Below, piece by piece: positions 1 to 11,560 of a stretch of 64,000 nt of DNA. The position numbers and the translations under genes were made by a program. The DNA is from Vigna angularis (lineage: Eukaryota > Streptophyta > Magnoliopsida > Fabales > Fabaceae): the NCBI RefSeq assembly GCF_016808095.1, contig NC_068976.1, positions 11,007,001 to 11,071,000 of the forward strand, written 5' to 3'. How positions within the stretch are numbered: position 1 is the first letter of the stretch; each line of letters opens with the position of its first letter. The notes under the pieces are model-generated. The model saw only the letters and a list, made by a program, of their open reading frames with translations. It had not been told where the DNA came from and made no database searches.

Positions 1-719
1 TTATTAATTTAAATCTTTTAACTTACATTTTCTATTTTATGTGTTCATAATTTTATAACTCTAAAAATTTATATATTTTTTTATTAATTATTCATTATTT
101 TTAAACATTTTTAGCACCTCACATTACCGTTTATGAATAAATTAACCGAGTCAGAAAAATTACATAAAATATTTAAAAATGCATACACACAAGAACGATC
201 ACTAGTAGTAGAAAATAAAAAATTTATAAATAAATTATATATTTTTTATTTTATTAAAAAAATATTTCTCTAAACTTTATTTTCTTTCCATTCCCTTTCT
301 CTAAGTTTTAAAGATAATTATGACACTATTGTGTTGATAAATATGATTTTTATCCTATAGTAAAGTGAAATTAAATTGAATCAATTTAATTTTTGATTCA
401 TATAAATAATTAAATCTTTATCAAGATTTTTAATTTTATTTTATTTTCTCTTTAAATTTGTTTAAAGGAAAATGTTGTTAATATACAAGTTAATACCATC
501 ATATTCAAGAAATACGATACTTCACTTAAGAAACACTACAATATCTTGAGCAAGGCAGCGTGTCTTGTTTGTCTCTTTTATACCTTGCTTGAATGAAAGT
601 AGAAGTAACATAACTAATGCATCAAATACTATACTTGTTTTAGGTATAAGATGTTAATTTTTGTTAGATTATGCTTAATACAGGTATTCTAGAAGGAGCA
701 AACAAATATCTATTTATGG
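1..719. other. AT-rich intergenic DNA, nothing recognised
   Basis: Very AT-rich with poly-A and poly-T runs. There is no long reading frame, no terminal repeat and no tandem repeat that I could support. Confidence 0.6.
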
Positions 720-721
720 TA

Positions 722-948
722 TATGTTGGAAGTTCCACATCGACTAGAGATAAGACCAATTTATAATATATAAGTGAGGTGCAAATCTCACCTTACAAGC
801 CGGTTTTGTGGAGTTGAGTTAGGATTAAAACCCACCTTCTAATATGGTATCAAAGCCATGGTTAGAGCCTATCCTAGCGAGTTCTATGTGGGCATTCTAT
901 TCTTCTATTCCACCCGCTATCGGGCCATTATCGGACCCACCTTCTAAT
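722..948 (+). mobile_element. TRIM-type LTR element, internally deleted copy
   Basis: An LTR-like segment of about 120 bp opens with TGTTGGAAGTTCCACATCGA and contains TATATAAGTGAGG and the conserved CTCACCTTACAAGCCGG. It is followed at about 846 by TGGTATCAAAGCCATGG, which resembles a primer-binding site for initiator tRNA-Met. About 95 bp of internal sequence follow, including TTCCACCCGCTATCGGGCC, and then the sequence jumps to ACCCACCTTCTAATA, the last bases of an LTR. The rest of the interior and most of the second LTR are therefore missing. The same family is complete at 21038-21427 and partial at 26355-26574. No coding capacity is present, as expected for terminal-repeat retrotransposons in miniature. 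Confidence 0.7.
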
Positions 949-1063
949 AGTATAAATTTACGTGTGATTTATGGAACCCTACTATGATTATATTAATATA
1001 TGATCATATTTATTAATGTAGTTCCTCGAGTTAAGCTTGTAAAAAAATAAATATAGTTTTGAA

Positions 1064-1646
1064 CACTAGTGCAAAAATAGTTCTCTACTCAAACTTTTCT
1101 CGAACGAAGTTTGACGACCATTACACGTAATCTTAATAAACTACTTTAGGTATGATTTTCATTTTGTTTTCACCCATTATTTTCGTGTTCTTGTACTTCA
1201 TAGGCGCATTCTGCTTTCTCTTTCACTGGTGACAACACTTTATTCCGATGAACCCACCTTTTGAAGTTTAATTTTCGTTTTCATTTTTATTTTGAAGAAC
1301 TTATTTTTTGAATTTGTTTGTTGTTTGATTGAACTTGTTTTTTGTTTGTTATTGTTATTTGTTGTTGATTATATATTACCATTCATAGTTATGCTTTTCA
1401 GGTCTCGTAGAGTTGTAAAAAAGGATTATAATTAATTAAAAAAAAATAAAAAAAAATTGATTAAGGTCGTATATTGACAAAATTCAACGTTAAATTAACG
1501 TTGTATATTGACAAAATTCGACGTTAAATTAACGTCGAATGTTTTAAATTCGACGTCAATTTAACGTCTCTCAATATGACGTTGTTCTCAAATTCGACGT
1601 GAAAGACTAAAAATATTCGACGTTGTACGCTGTTTTTGTATTAGTG
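1064..1646. mobile_element. Small non-autonomous CACTA transposon
   Basis: The left end reads CACTAGTGCAAAAATAG and the right end is the reverse complement of CACTAATACAAAAACAG. These are imperfect CACTA-type terminal inverted repeats 583 bp apart. The right half holds subterminal repeats of a TTCGACGTTAAATT / AACGTCGAA motif in both orientations (about 1485-1625), as in En/Spm-type subterminal regions. The flanking trinucleotides are GAA and AAA, so the 3-bp target duplication is at best imperfect. No transposase frame is present. Confidence 0.7.
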
Positions 1647-2029
1647 AAACTTGATTTTCTTGTTATATTTTGGATGAATGTATATAGTTATACTAGGGTT
1701 TACTTTGATAATTTTGTATGAACCATCTTATTCAAGTTCAGTACATCAACTATATATTTACATAGTATTAGATTTTAAGTAGCATTTTGGAGTTTTTTTT
1801 TTTTATAGCATAAGATGTTGAAACTAAAGTTACATGATTATTTTGTAAATATTATGCTTTTCGGGCTGATATTGCTATGATGAATTATCATTCAAATATC
1901 AATATTTATGATGTACTGGTACTTCAATTTCGGTGTGACAGATATACCAATACAACTTTTAATTCTTTGGACCGAAACTTTTTTACGCTCCACAAAAATA
2001 TAATTCATAGTATATAACAACTTTTAGGT

Positions 2030-2460
2030 TTTGTTTCCTTGAGGGTGTTTGGAGGAGATGATTTGGAGGGGAGTGATTGAATGGATTTGAGGATAAATTT
2101 TTTATTTTTTATTTGAGTGAATTTGGAGGTAATTGAAAGTGAATTTGGAAGTAAAGTTGGTAAGAATTAGTGTAAGATTTGATTAATGTGACAAATTTTA
2201 AAAATTTATTTAATTAGTAGAAATTAAAGATTATCAAAATGTCCCTAATTATTAAAGTAATATAAAATGATAATTATTAATGTTATATTTAATTGCAAAA
2301 ATGTTTATAAAGAGTAAAAAATTAAAAATAATTATTAAAAATAATTTTTAAAATGTAAAAAAGTTGTAATTTAATAAATTAAAATAATTATTTTTAATCA
2401 CGAGAGGAATTGTAAAAAAAATTAAAATAATTATTTTTATAAGACAGCATATTAAAGTTA
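2030..2460. repeat. Dispersed repeat, relative of the hAT-like element at 38199-38930
   Basis: The stretch from about 2036 (GAGGGTGTTTGGAGGAGATG) to about 2330 matches 38205-38480 in order. Shared pieces include GAATTTGGAAGTAAA, a TGTGACA segment, a run reading AAAAT(G/A)(T/C)CCCT, and TAATATAAAATGATAATT. The right end of this copy could not be placed. It is AT-rich and non-coding. Confidence 0.5.
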
Positions 2461-2879
2461 AATTTTAATTCTACTTTGTTGACGTTGTATTTTTTACATC
2501 ATATTTTAATTCTTATAATAATTAAAATACTAATAATGTAATAATATTAATATTCTATTTACAGTAACAACAATGTAATAATAATTTGCTGTCAACATAA
2601 TAAAAAACCAGGTCCATGTGTTGACGAGGGAAGAGCTACACATAGCAACTCACCTCCTAGTCCTTCTACAATATGCAATTGGAAATTTTCATTCCCTAGA
2701 AACTCTTGTTGCACCAACCAACAGGGATTTGAATCTCAAAAGTCTGTCTTCAATTTTGTGGCTTTCGGTAATGTAGTGGCGAAAGTCGAAGTGAGGGTGT
2801 TGAAATTTCTGTCGGGTTCCAAATTTGGGTTCAAAGTTGATAAATTTCAGTGATTTTCGTTGGTGAGGTGGAGGAAACT

Positions 2880-3251
2880 ATGGTGTTGTCAGCTTCGCCA
2901 TGTTCGTTGGCGAGAAGCTCGTTGGAGGAGATGTTGGATTCACTTCGGCGGAGGGACGAGGAGGAGAAGAAGAAGGATGTGCCACCGGCCTTGCCTTTGA
3001 GGCCGACCTCCCGTGCAAGGCTTCCTCCGGCACGGCGATCGTTGTCGAACGATTTTAATGAAGAGAGGCAGCGAGCGTTGTGACATGCTGGAGAAAGAAG
3101 TTGCTACTAATGAGGAAAGTGAAGTGAATGAGATGGATTTGGGGCAGAAGAGGAGAAAGTGTGGTTTTGGGAGCAAGAGGTTGAAGAAGGATGTGGAGTC
3201 TCCTTATGTGGCAATTTCTTCCAGTGATTCATTTGGGAAGGTTTTCTTGTA
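2880..3251 (+). pseudogene. Class VIII myosin N-terminal fragment, frame-broken
   Basis: The first frame (ATG at 2880) encodes a protein starting MVLSASPCSLARSSLEEMLD and continuing through DVPPALPLRPTSRARLPPAR and RRSLSNDFN. From memory of the family this closely matches the extreme N-terminus of plant class VIII myosins, the part before the motor domain. After NDFN the frame runs into a stop at 3081-3083. The family-like sequence resumes in the +1 frame (GQKRRKCGFGSKRLKKD, then VESPYVA) until a stop at 3250. A small indel near 3057-3080 is the simplest explanation, although a lost intron could also contribute. The motor domain, IQ motifs and tail are absent, because transposon-like sequence follows. 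About 200 bases upstream (2650-2879) look like the ancestral 5' UTR. I read it as a truncated duplicate, not a functional gene. Confidence 0.75.
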
Positions 3252-3429
3252 ATTAAATTGGGAAAATAGTGATTGATTCCTAGTTTACAATATTTGAAAT
3301 GTGATGTTGATTAATGCTAAAATGATCTTCTACAACGACGCCAACAACTTGCAACACGCATCAGCCATGCACGAAAGCATCAACCAAACGTTTACACGGT
3401 TTTGAAAAGGAATCAACGCGAGGGAGGAA

Positions 3430-3670
3430 GAATGCAGTTATGGGAACCGAATACTGCACCTAGGAACCAAATACACGCTTAGAACATGCTCAAGTATTCA
3501 CTGGAACCGAATACAAGAACGTGTGGAACCGAATACGCCTTCTGTGCAATTTCTTCCAGGAGTGGAACCGGATAGGCGAGATGGAACCGAATACAACTAC
3601 ATGTTCATTTTCTTCTCACCACTGGAACTGGTTACCACATTTGTGGAATCGAATACACGGCCCTGAACAA
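3430..3670 (+). repeat. Cluster of GGAACCGAATAC repeats
   Basis: At least seven exact or near copies of the 12-13-mer TGGAACCGAATAC are spaced irregularly (about 3440, 3461, 3502, 3524, 3562, 3581 and 3642), with decayed copies such as GGAACTGGTTACC between. The segment is more GC-rich than its surroundings. It probably belongs to a retroelement, but no LTR border was found. The short open frame through it is a by-product of the repeat. Confidence 0.55.
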
Positions 3671-3699
3671 ACTCTTCTTCAACAATCTTCATCTTCATC

Positions 3700-6250
3700 C
3701 ATCAATCTGTCCTCAACATCAAGCTTCTTCTTCTTTACTCGTGAATGCACAATGTATACACGCTTCTTCCTTCGTGGTAGTTAACAAATACACGAGAGCA
3801 CATATGTATTTGTAAGGAAATCAACACAAATCTTCTCGTGCTAGCGAGATGGAAAAAAGAGTCTCATCTTACAAATTACCGCATTTCTTTGCTCGCAAAT
3901 AAGCACAAATGAACAATCATTACCTTGCAAATCATCATTTTCTTTCCTTTATAAACAGTGTTTAACCTTTAAGTGAACACACCGTTAAGAATACAAGAAT
4001 GATTAATATTGATATGGTTTTTCATAAATATTAATATAAATATACTGAGAATCGAATAAATATTTAAGAGTTTCTGCACGTTATTGGGCAATCTAGAATC
4101 AAACATGTGTACCTTGTACGTCACGACATAATTATCAGACAATTAGAACTAACAATAAAAATTTCAAGATAAGAAAGAAAAGTAAAGGAGAAAGAAATAG
4201 AACTAATAAAGATGGATACCAAACACGAATTGTTTAGATTGAAAAGGTCAAAACGTGGCAATGCAAATTTAGGTAACAACTACTCATGTTTTCTTCTGTC
4301 TGTAACAGATTTTCTCACGTCTTTTGACTGACTGACCTGTGACTCATAAAGAATTATTATTTTTAAATATTAATTAAATTATAATTAATATTTAATAATT
4401 AATTTATGGAATTAACTTATGTAATCTTTTAAAATATAATAAATTTTAGTTGACAAAAATACTATAATATATTATAGATTTTAAATTATAAGATTAAGAA
4501 CATTTAAATAATTTCTGATTTTTTTATTTTAAATTAAAAATAAAAGTTATTAAAATAATTATATATTTAAAATATGTATTTCTTTTTATAAATATAGATA
4601 TTTTTGTGAACTAAAATTTAGTACACATCACATAAGTTAGCAAACCTCTTTATTTATAAGTGATAATCAAATTTTGTATTTACTATTCTTCTATAAAAAG
4701 AAAATATAAAAATTACTATAATTATTAAAATAAAAAATATTATTAATTTTTTTAATAAAATTCATAAAATAATTATAAAATAAATAAATTTTATAATAGA
4801 TAGTTTTATTTATTAAGTAGCTAATTGAGTTTAAAAGGAAGTTATAAAATCTAAAGAAATTAACTACTAAATGAGATAAATTGAAAAGGGTAATATATTA
4901 TATACACTAAAATGGTGATGATAATAAAATTATAAATGGAAGTCCTCTTTATTAATAATTAGCGTAAATACAGAAATCGTCGTGATTGTGTGTACGTATT
5001 TTGAAATATTTTATTATTGTAATTTTTTAAATTCAATTAATTTATTTATAAACGATAAAATTATATGTAAAAAATGTTAAAAATAATAAATGATAATTAT
5101 TTTTAGTTAGAAAAATTGTTAAGTTCAAAAACAGTGAATGGAAAAACAGTTTAATTTAAAAGAAACATTCACTTAAAATATAATATTGATAAAATAATTA
5201 TTTAAAAGGTAAAATTGAAAAACAAATATGAAAAAAAAATCATCTTTATATATAAATATAGATTAACATTAAATTATTCATTAAATTATTAACATTACAA
5301 AAATTTAAAAATTATATTTTAGTTTAACATTTTCTTCACTAATTAATTATTAATTATAATTGAGTTTTGAAGAAGAATTTATATCTTTATCCATAGTTAT
5401 ATACAATTCTTAATATTTACATTATTTTAAAAATTTAGTTACACTTCTTTAAATTTTATATGAACTAAATATTATCAATACATAATATAATATATTATAC
5501 ATATTTAAAAAATGTACATACACAAACATGGTGACTTATGACATGTTTTAGATATCTAAAAAAATACAGATACAACGCATGTGTTTTCGTAGTATATAAG
5601 GAAAACTCGTAAATTCATTCATCTTTAGATTTTGAAAAGATAATATTGCATTATAAATATAAATTAATTCAAAATTTATTAGTAGTGATTGAATTCATTT
5701 TTAAATCTGGAACAGAAATAACCAATGGTGATGATTAAGTTGAAGAAATACGTTTGTGAAGAGCCGACATTGACAATTTTTGAGAAAATAAATCTGATAT
5801 ATAAATTATGTGTTTTATTAATATGTGAACAGAAGTATTAACTACCATTAGAAAAAAAGAAGCCAATAATAAATAATGAACTGACCCCAGTTACACGTTA
5901 ACTGTTAATTGGTTGACCAAGACTTGGTATGGGTCGTCGTTGACTTTTTGCTTACAAAATCTATGCATAACTTTTGTCCTTTACTTGTGAGATGCAAAGG
6001 CCTTTTTTTACAAAACGGGTTTTTCACACACTCTAACTATCCATCTTTCGTGCAACATAGTGTATGCACACTTATTATGTAAGACAAAATCTTACAAACA
6101 CTTTTCTTCTTTCGTGTTAAAATGCTACCATTAGAATGAAACACAAATGAAAAATAATTTATACTAATTGTTTAATTAAATATATTTATGTAAATAATTA
6201 CAAGTTTTTTTTAATCAGGAATAACTAATATATAAATAAAAGAAGGTTTA
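3700..6250. other. AT-rich intergenic DNA, nothing recognised
   Basis: No gene-like frame or terminal repeat. A small group of TTGAC-type W-box cores occurs at about 5912-5945, including TTGACCAAGACTTGG and GTTGACTTTTTGC, but no gene lies next to it. The rest is AT-rich low-complexity sequence. Confidence 0.5.
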
Positions 6251-6289
6251 ATAATTCAAATAATTTATATTTTATGTGACTTTTCTCAA

Positions 6290-6830
6290 ATAAGTTTCTC
6301 ATTTTTCTTTTGTCTAGGTCTCTATTTTTGAAAAGTGGAATAATTAGGTCTTTACCGTTAGTTTCGTACTAACATCGTTAAACAGGGTGTTACGTGTCAG
6401 CTCGTGTTTTTTTATACATATTTTTAATTATTATTTAAAAATGATAGTGTGATGTGGCACAAAGAGTACCATGTGTCACTATCAGGCCACATTTCATTGC
6501 ATTTGTCTCAATTTTATGCATATATTTTGTTTTGTCTCAATTTGGTCCCTATATTTTTATTTTGTCTCAATTTAGTTCTACTTATTTTAAAAATTAAATT
6601 TTTTTATTCCTCTCCAAATTCAAACCAAATTTAATGTGTATATAAATCTTTACAATTTTTTTTATACAAATTGATATTTTATATTAGAAAAATAAAAAAA
6701 ATTACGAATTAACATATGATACATTTTTATTTATGTAGTACTAACAAAAATAACTTCATTGCATTAAAGTTTTCAAAACAAAAACTAAATTGAGACAAAT
6801 AAAAATAAAGAAACTAATTTAAAATTCTTC
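6290..6830. mobile_element. Degenerate Mutator-like remnant (tentative)
   Basis: The left part carries AGGTCTTTACCGTTAGTTTCGTACTAACATCGTTAAAC, TGTTACGTGTCAGC and repeated TTTGTCTCAATTTGGTCCCTA-like units, a composition seen in the TIRs of the larger element at 7278-11840. The segment at about 6549-6578 (CTATATTTTTATTTTGTCTC and onward) recurs inverted at about 6783-6812. No target duplication was found, so the ends are approximate. Confidence 0.35.
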
Positions 6831-7277
6831 TACAAAATTAAACAACAAATAAAATCATTTAACCTAAATAATATGAATGAACAAATTATAAAAGTTAACA
6901 TTTCAATAATAAATGTTTGTGTGAAAGTGATATACACAAAAATAGTATCAATACTTCCTCAACAATTAAGAAAAAGGTTCTAGAGTTAAATATTAAGGCA
7001 TGAAATACATCACCACTAAAAATTCATTTAACAGAAACATATTTAAAGACAAATATTTAGAAAACGTAAATACCTGTTATTTCATTTAGTTAAATCTTGT
7101 AAAATTATTCGTACATCAACTTTCTCGAAATCTTTCGAGCAAAAAAACTATATTTAATTTAATCTTTTAATCATTTAACTTTTAAGGTAAAACTATATTT
7201 CATATATCAACAATGTAAAAGCTTAAACAGTCAATTTTGTTAAAAATATTTGTATATATTTATATACAAATTATATT
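6831..7277. other. AT-rich spacer, nothing recognised
   Basis: No gene or repeat recognised. It ends with AATTATATT (7269-7277), the left target duplication of the neighbouring Mutator-type element. Confidence 0.6.
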
Positions 7278-7559
7278 GGTTTAAACTTTCGGATTGTTCT
7301 CGTATTTGTTGAAGAATCTCAAGTAGGTCCTCGTTTTTTAAACTGTCAAAATTGGGTCCATATATTTGTAAAATTGAGCCAATTGGGTCCAAATATTTTT
7401 AAAATTGAGCGAATTGGATCCTCTCCGTTAAGTTTTCACAAACGGCGTTAAATAGATGCTGAGTTGTATTTTTTTTAAATGGTGTGACATTGTGTATTAA
7501 ATTGAATGGGTTATGGGTTGTAGAATCAATAATTCCACGTGGGAAAGTAAATTCTTACC

Positions 7560-8107
7560 ATCGGAAATTTTGATTCACAAAAAAAAAGGTCTCCCACCCA
7601 TTAACTTTGTCTTCTCCATAAAAACCCTAGTTGTCGTTAGCCATGCGCCGCCACCATCCTCGTCAGAACCACCACCGTGCTACACGACCATCAACATCGT
7701 TAAGCCACAACCTTCCACTATCAACCTCGCCGGATCCACCATCTTCTTCTGACCCAACCAGAAAACGCGCCACCAAAAATAGAACCCACCAGGGAACCTT
7801 CTTCTCCATCTTCGTCAACCTGCAAACTCAAACCAAAGCCAGAAAAACCTTAAATCCCAAGTCGCGCCTCAATGATCGCTACGCGAAGCCTCCATCGTCT
7901 TCCTCGCGAGAACGTGAAACCACGAACCACTAATTCGCCTTCATCGTACAGATCGCGCAAAAGCCTCGCGCCTCCATCAACAATTCACAACATCGCAACC
8001 TGCAAACCCAAAAGAAAAATCGCCTTCACACCTTCTTCATTGATCCAACCTGCAAATAAGAAATTACAGAACCAGACAAAAGGAAAACCCTTGAATCGTG
8101 AGTCCAC
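7560..8107 (+). other. Left interior of the MULE, probable captured gene sequence
   Basis: GC-richer, proline/serine/arginine-rich open frames overlap here (7631-7933 and 7872-8198), and the segment begins with a CCCTAG-containing leader typical of plant 5' UTRs. The frames are low-complexity and I do not recognise a parent gene. AACCTGCAAA recurs several times here (about 7816, 7997, 8047) and again beyond the nested LTR (about 10960), so the two halves share a repeated motif. Coding function is doubtful. Confidence 0.4.
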
Positions 8108-8278
8108 TGTAAGACCCATAAAAAATATATATATATTTCTAATAGTAATTTTTAGCATTTTATTAGTAATAATAATTTTAATGGATAGAAAAATGTAAAT
8201 TTTTGGATATAAAATTATAGTAATTCTAGAGGGAGAGCTTCAAAATTTTGATAACTTATTTAGGATTTTTTTTAGAAA

Positions 8279-8512
8279 AGTGAATAGTGAATAGTGAATA
8301 GTAAATAGTAAATAGTGAATAGTGAATGGTTAAAAAAAAATATTAAAATAAATTGTGGAAGAGAACACTCCACGTAGAATTAATCATTCAGAGATAAGAA
8401 TGGTGAATAAAAAAATAATTTTTGAATAGTAAAAATGAATAGTAAAAGTGAATAGTAAAAATGAATAGTAAAAGTGAATAGTAAAAATGAATAGTAAAAA
8501 TGAATAGTAAAA
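8279..8512 (+). repeat. GTGAATA / GAATAGTAAAA short tandem repeats in LTR A
   Basis: Two blocks occur, each built from GAATAGT: about 8279-8330 with a 7-bp period (AGTGAATAGTGAATAGTAAA...) and about 8422-8512 with an 11-12-bp period (GAATAGTAAAAAT). They lie just upstream of the TATA box of the LTR, so they sit where enhancer repeats of an LTR U3 region would be. Confidence 0.75.
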
Positions 8513-8902
8513 TTTTTGGCTATAAATAGCCAAGGGGGGAGGCTGAAGATTTACACCAAAATTCTAGAGAAATTGTGAGAGAAGAGAGTTGGAGGAAATT
8601 CTAGTTGAAGAGGGGAAATTCTGGAAGTTTCCGGAGAACGGTTTGAGAAGAGGAAACTAAGTTTGGAATAGAGGTAAGGGGAGCTAACTTTGAGTAATTC
8701 CTTTTATATTATCTTGAGTCTTGAATATGCTATATTTTGCTTTTGTTTGATCTTAAATCTTGAATATGGAATATTTTGTTTATGTATGATCTTGAATTTA
8801 AATGAGAGTATGCTTTTGTGTTGATATCCGAGTGTGATAGTTGTAAATTGTGATGTTGAATATGTTATGCCATTTGTATGTTATTAGTTGTTTATTTTTG
8901 TA

Positions 8903-9345
8903 ATTTGGAAGGATTAGAAATTGTCTAACCGGCTCTGCCAGATTCAATTTCTTGTTTCTCCAAACATTTTATTGTTTTCCTTATTTATTTTTATTGTAGT
9001 TTGGAAGGATTAGAAATTATCTAACCGGCTCTGCCAGATTCAATTTCTTGATTCCCCAAATTTTTTTATTTCTTTCCTTACTTATTTTATTACATTTTTG
9101 GAAGGATTAGAAGTTGTCTAACCGGCTCTGCCAGATTCAACTTCTCATTTCCCCAGACATGTATTGTTATTGTTATTTAATTATATCGTATTGTTGGATG
9201 GATTAGAAGTTGTCTAACCGGCTCTGCCAGATTCAACTTCTTATTTCCCCAAACATGTATTGTTCTTGTTATTTAATTATATTGTATTGTTGGATGGATT
9301 AGAAGTTGTCTAACCGGCTTTGCCAGATTCAACTTCTTGTTTCCC
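8903..9345 (+). repeat. Five-copy 96-97-bp tandem repeat with a hairpin in each unit
   Basis: Units start GGA(A/T)GGATTAGAA and share TCTAACCGGCTCTGCCAGAT. The left stem arms lie at 8916, 9012, 9109, 9205 and 9301, giving a spacing of 96-97 bp. Within each unit AGAA(A/G)TTG and CAA(T/C)TTCT can pair, enclosing GGC-TCT-GCC (GGC-TTT-GCC in the last unit). Between units are T-rich spacers. The array lies inside the intron-like segment of LTR A. Confidence 0.9.
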
Positions 9346-10937
9346 CATAAAATTTTATACTAAGATTATTTTTATGATTGTCAAATATTGTATTCTTCTA
9401 TGACCATTTATAGTAATATTTTATTATTGTTAATTATTTATAATTATCTTGTATGAATTCTATTATGGATGTTTATTGTGATGAATTTATTGAATGAGTT
9501 TGTTGGCTGAAATTGATCTTGTTGGAAGGTTTGGAGAAAGGGTTTTGTAATAACTTGTATATGGGTATTAAATATACAGATACTGTTTGAGGTTGTTGTG
9601 AGAGGAAGTAAAATATTAAAATTAGGTATTTTAGATTTAGAGCATAAGAGAACAAGGTAGATAAATTAAATAAATAAATTGTAAATTATTAAGGGCCTCC
9701 CTTTGTTGGTAGGATAGAGGAACCTTAAAAACCTGAGTTGGCACATCCCTGATCATAGAGCAGCCCTGGCCTGGTCCAGTCAGTTGTGACTAGTCATATG
9801 TGCTGGCGTCGAAGGTGAGTTTGATGCGTTCAGACATCTGGGTCCTCTCCGGTGACCAATTGGGGTAAAGAAAGATCTCTAATAGGATGAAAATAAAATA
9901 AAATAAGTTAATTGTAGATGCATAACGTTATTATGGTAAAAACTTCATATATATTTTATTTGTTATTACATTGAGCCCAGACTTTATTATGTAGTTCCTA
10001 AGATATGTTGATATATTTTTGTTGATCCATAATCTTTGTTTGGTGAAAATATGTTGAGTTATACTCGTTATGGGCAAAATGAGTTTATAATATGAAGCAT
10101 GATATTTGGCAATATGTTTAATTTATTGATACCAAAACGGGTTATTATGAATTCATGATTAAAGAATGAACATGATTGAGTTAGGTGGATAAGAGGGTAT
10201 GAATTGTTGGTTTTATGAAATGTTGGGGTGGATATGAGAAATTCATTACTTATGAAATGATGTTACTACCGGGAGTAGTATGATCGAGTTATACCATGAG
10301 AGTTTGGTATGAACAAAGTAACATTGAGGTTTATAGAAGCAGGCAAAGAGGGGTCTGACCATAAGGCTTCAGAAAGTAAGACATAGTATATAAGTGAGGC
10401 TTAAGGAAGCAGGCAGAGAGCGGTCTGACCATAAGACTTCATGAGTAAGCATGGTACACTTGTAAGATTTATGGGAATGAGGAAGATGATTTTGATAATG
10501 ATGAATTAATGACATCGGAATAATGATATTTTATCAATTGCAAAAATACATGATTATAATATCTTTATTACAAGTTTAATGATTTTATGATATGGTTGGC
10601 TTACCCTTATTTGTTTGTACTATGATCATATAACTCATGTTATATGTGATTAGATAATGTTGCAGATGCGGTTGAAAAAGCTTAGAGATGAGAGAGATGC
10701 GGGGAAAAACTTTCAGGAATTTTTGTAAAAAGAATAAATTTGTATTGGGAAGATTATGTTGTGTAAAACTTATAAGTTGAAATTTCAATGGTGAAGACTA
10801 TATTGTTTAAAGTTTGTATGTTTGGTATTGTACTTTGGAGTAATTGAAATAAAGTTTGATTGTTTATATGAGATATTAAATTAATTTAGTATCTACTATC
10901 AGTAATACCCTTTAAAATATTTGGGTGTTACATCCAC

Positions 10938-11560
10938 CGCGGGAGCTTTAGCCGCAAATCGAACCTGCAAATAAACCCTAAAATCCAAAATCGCGAACTT
11001 CAAATCAACACCACCACTTCGCGTCTCAAGAGCCACCATGAAAAATCATCACCAATCTTCGAACCTGCTAAGCAGTCCCACTACTCAAATTTCAAAATCC
11101 CAAGACTTTACTCATAAAAAAACAAATAGGTTTTTTTATTCTATTCGAGAAGGTTTAAAAATTTGAATTTCGAATTCGGCATTGACATGAGAGTGAGTTC
11201 GAGAAGAAGGGTTTTTGAGTGCATGATTTGCAATGTCGGGCCCACCTAGAGTCCGATCCATGAATTTCACGGTTGCCAACCCCGACTCGCGTCCAGTGCT
11301 CGTCCCGGCAAGCAATAAAGTTCAACCCGCAGTCGATGGACGCAAGCCGATGAAGAAATTGATGCCAGAGACAGAGAAGAAGTTGGAATACATCTCCGCT
11401 TCTCCTCCGTTTATTTTGCGCCAACATGAGCGTCACCAGGGTGTGCTAAAAAACCTGTCTTCGATGAACGGTGGTCAAGCGGCGCGTCGTCAAGCGGGAA
11501 GGTGGCTTGTCGGGTTAGTGTGCAGTTGAAGAAAAAGCGCAGTGTGGTCCCAAGACCATA
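10938..11560 (+). pseudogene. Right interior of the MULE with a captured gene fragment
   Basis: The frame at 11233-11529 encodes MSGPPRVRSMNFTVANPDSR, then PVLVPASNK, and ends around ASPPFILRQHERHQ before losing similarity. From memory this resembles the N-terminus of a family of plant serine-rich proteins of unknown function that start MSG(P/A)PRVRSMNVA and carry a later VLRRHEQLL motif. The middle and C-terminal parts are absent or scrambled. It is therefore a plausible captured exon inside the Mutator element. The parent family name is uncertain and no expression can be inferred. Confidence 0.5.

Larger units (their letters stand above)
8108..10932 (+). mobile_element. Solo LTR 'A' of a large LTR retrotransposon
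   Basis: It begins TGTAAGACCC, ends GGGTGTTACA, and is flanked by the perfect 5-bp duplication TCCAC (8103-8107 and 10933-10937). Its length is 2825 bp and it has no internal gag-pol, so it is a solo LTR left by LTR-LTR recombination. It lies inside the Mutator element. Orientation follows a TATA box (TATAAATA, 8521-8528) about 410 bp from the left end. A donor-like AG|GTAAGGG lies at 8674, an acceptor-like TGCAG ends at 10675, and a GGCTTACCCTT arm at 10595-10608 is complementary to the donor region. Five 96-97-bp tandem units lie at 8903-9345 and GAATAGT-type repeats at 8279-8512. A 9690-9880 block (tggtaggatagagg, cctggcctggtccagtcag) is shared with LTR D. I infer a Ty3/gypsy type; the lineage is undetermined. 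Confidence 0.93.

Noticed and set aside
845..862. TGGTATCAAAGCCATGG as part of a tRNA gene.
   Set aside because: No cloverleaf around it. It matches a retroelement primer-binding site next to an LTR.
5890..5960. W-box cluster as a gene promoter.
   Set aside because: No gene within several kilobases on either side.
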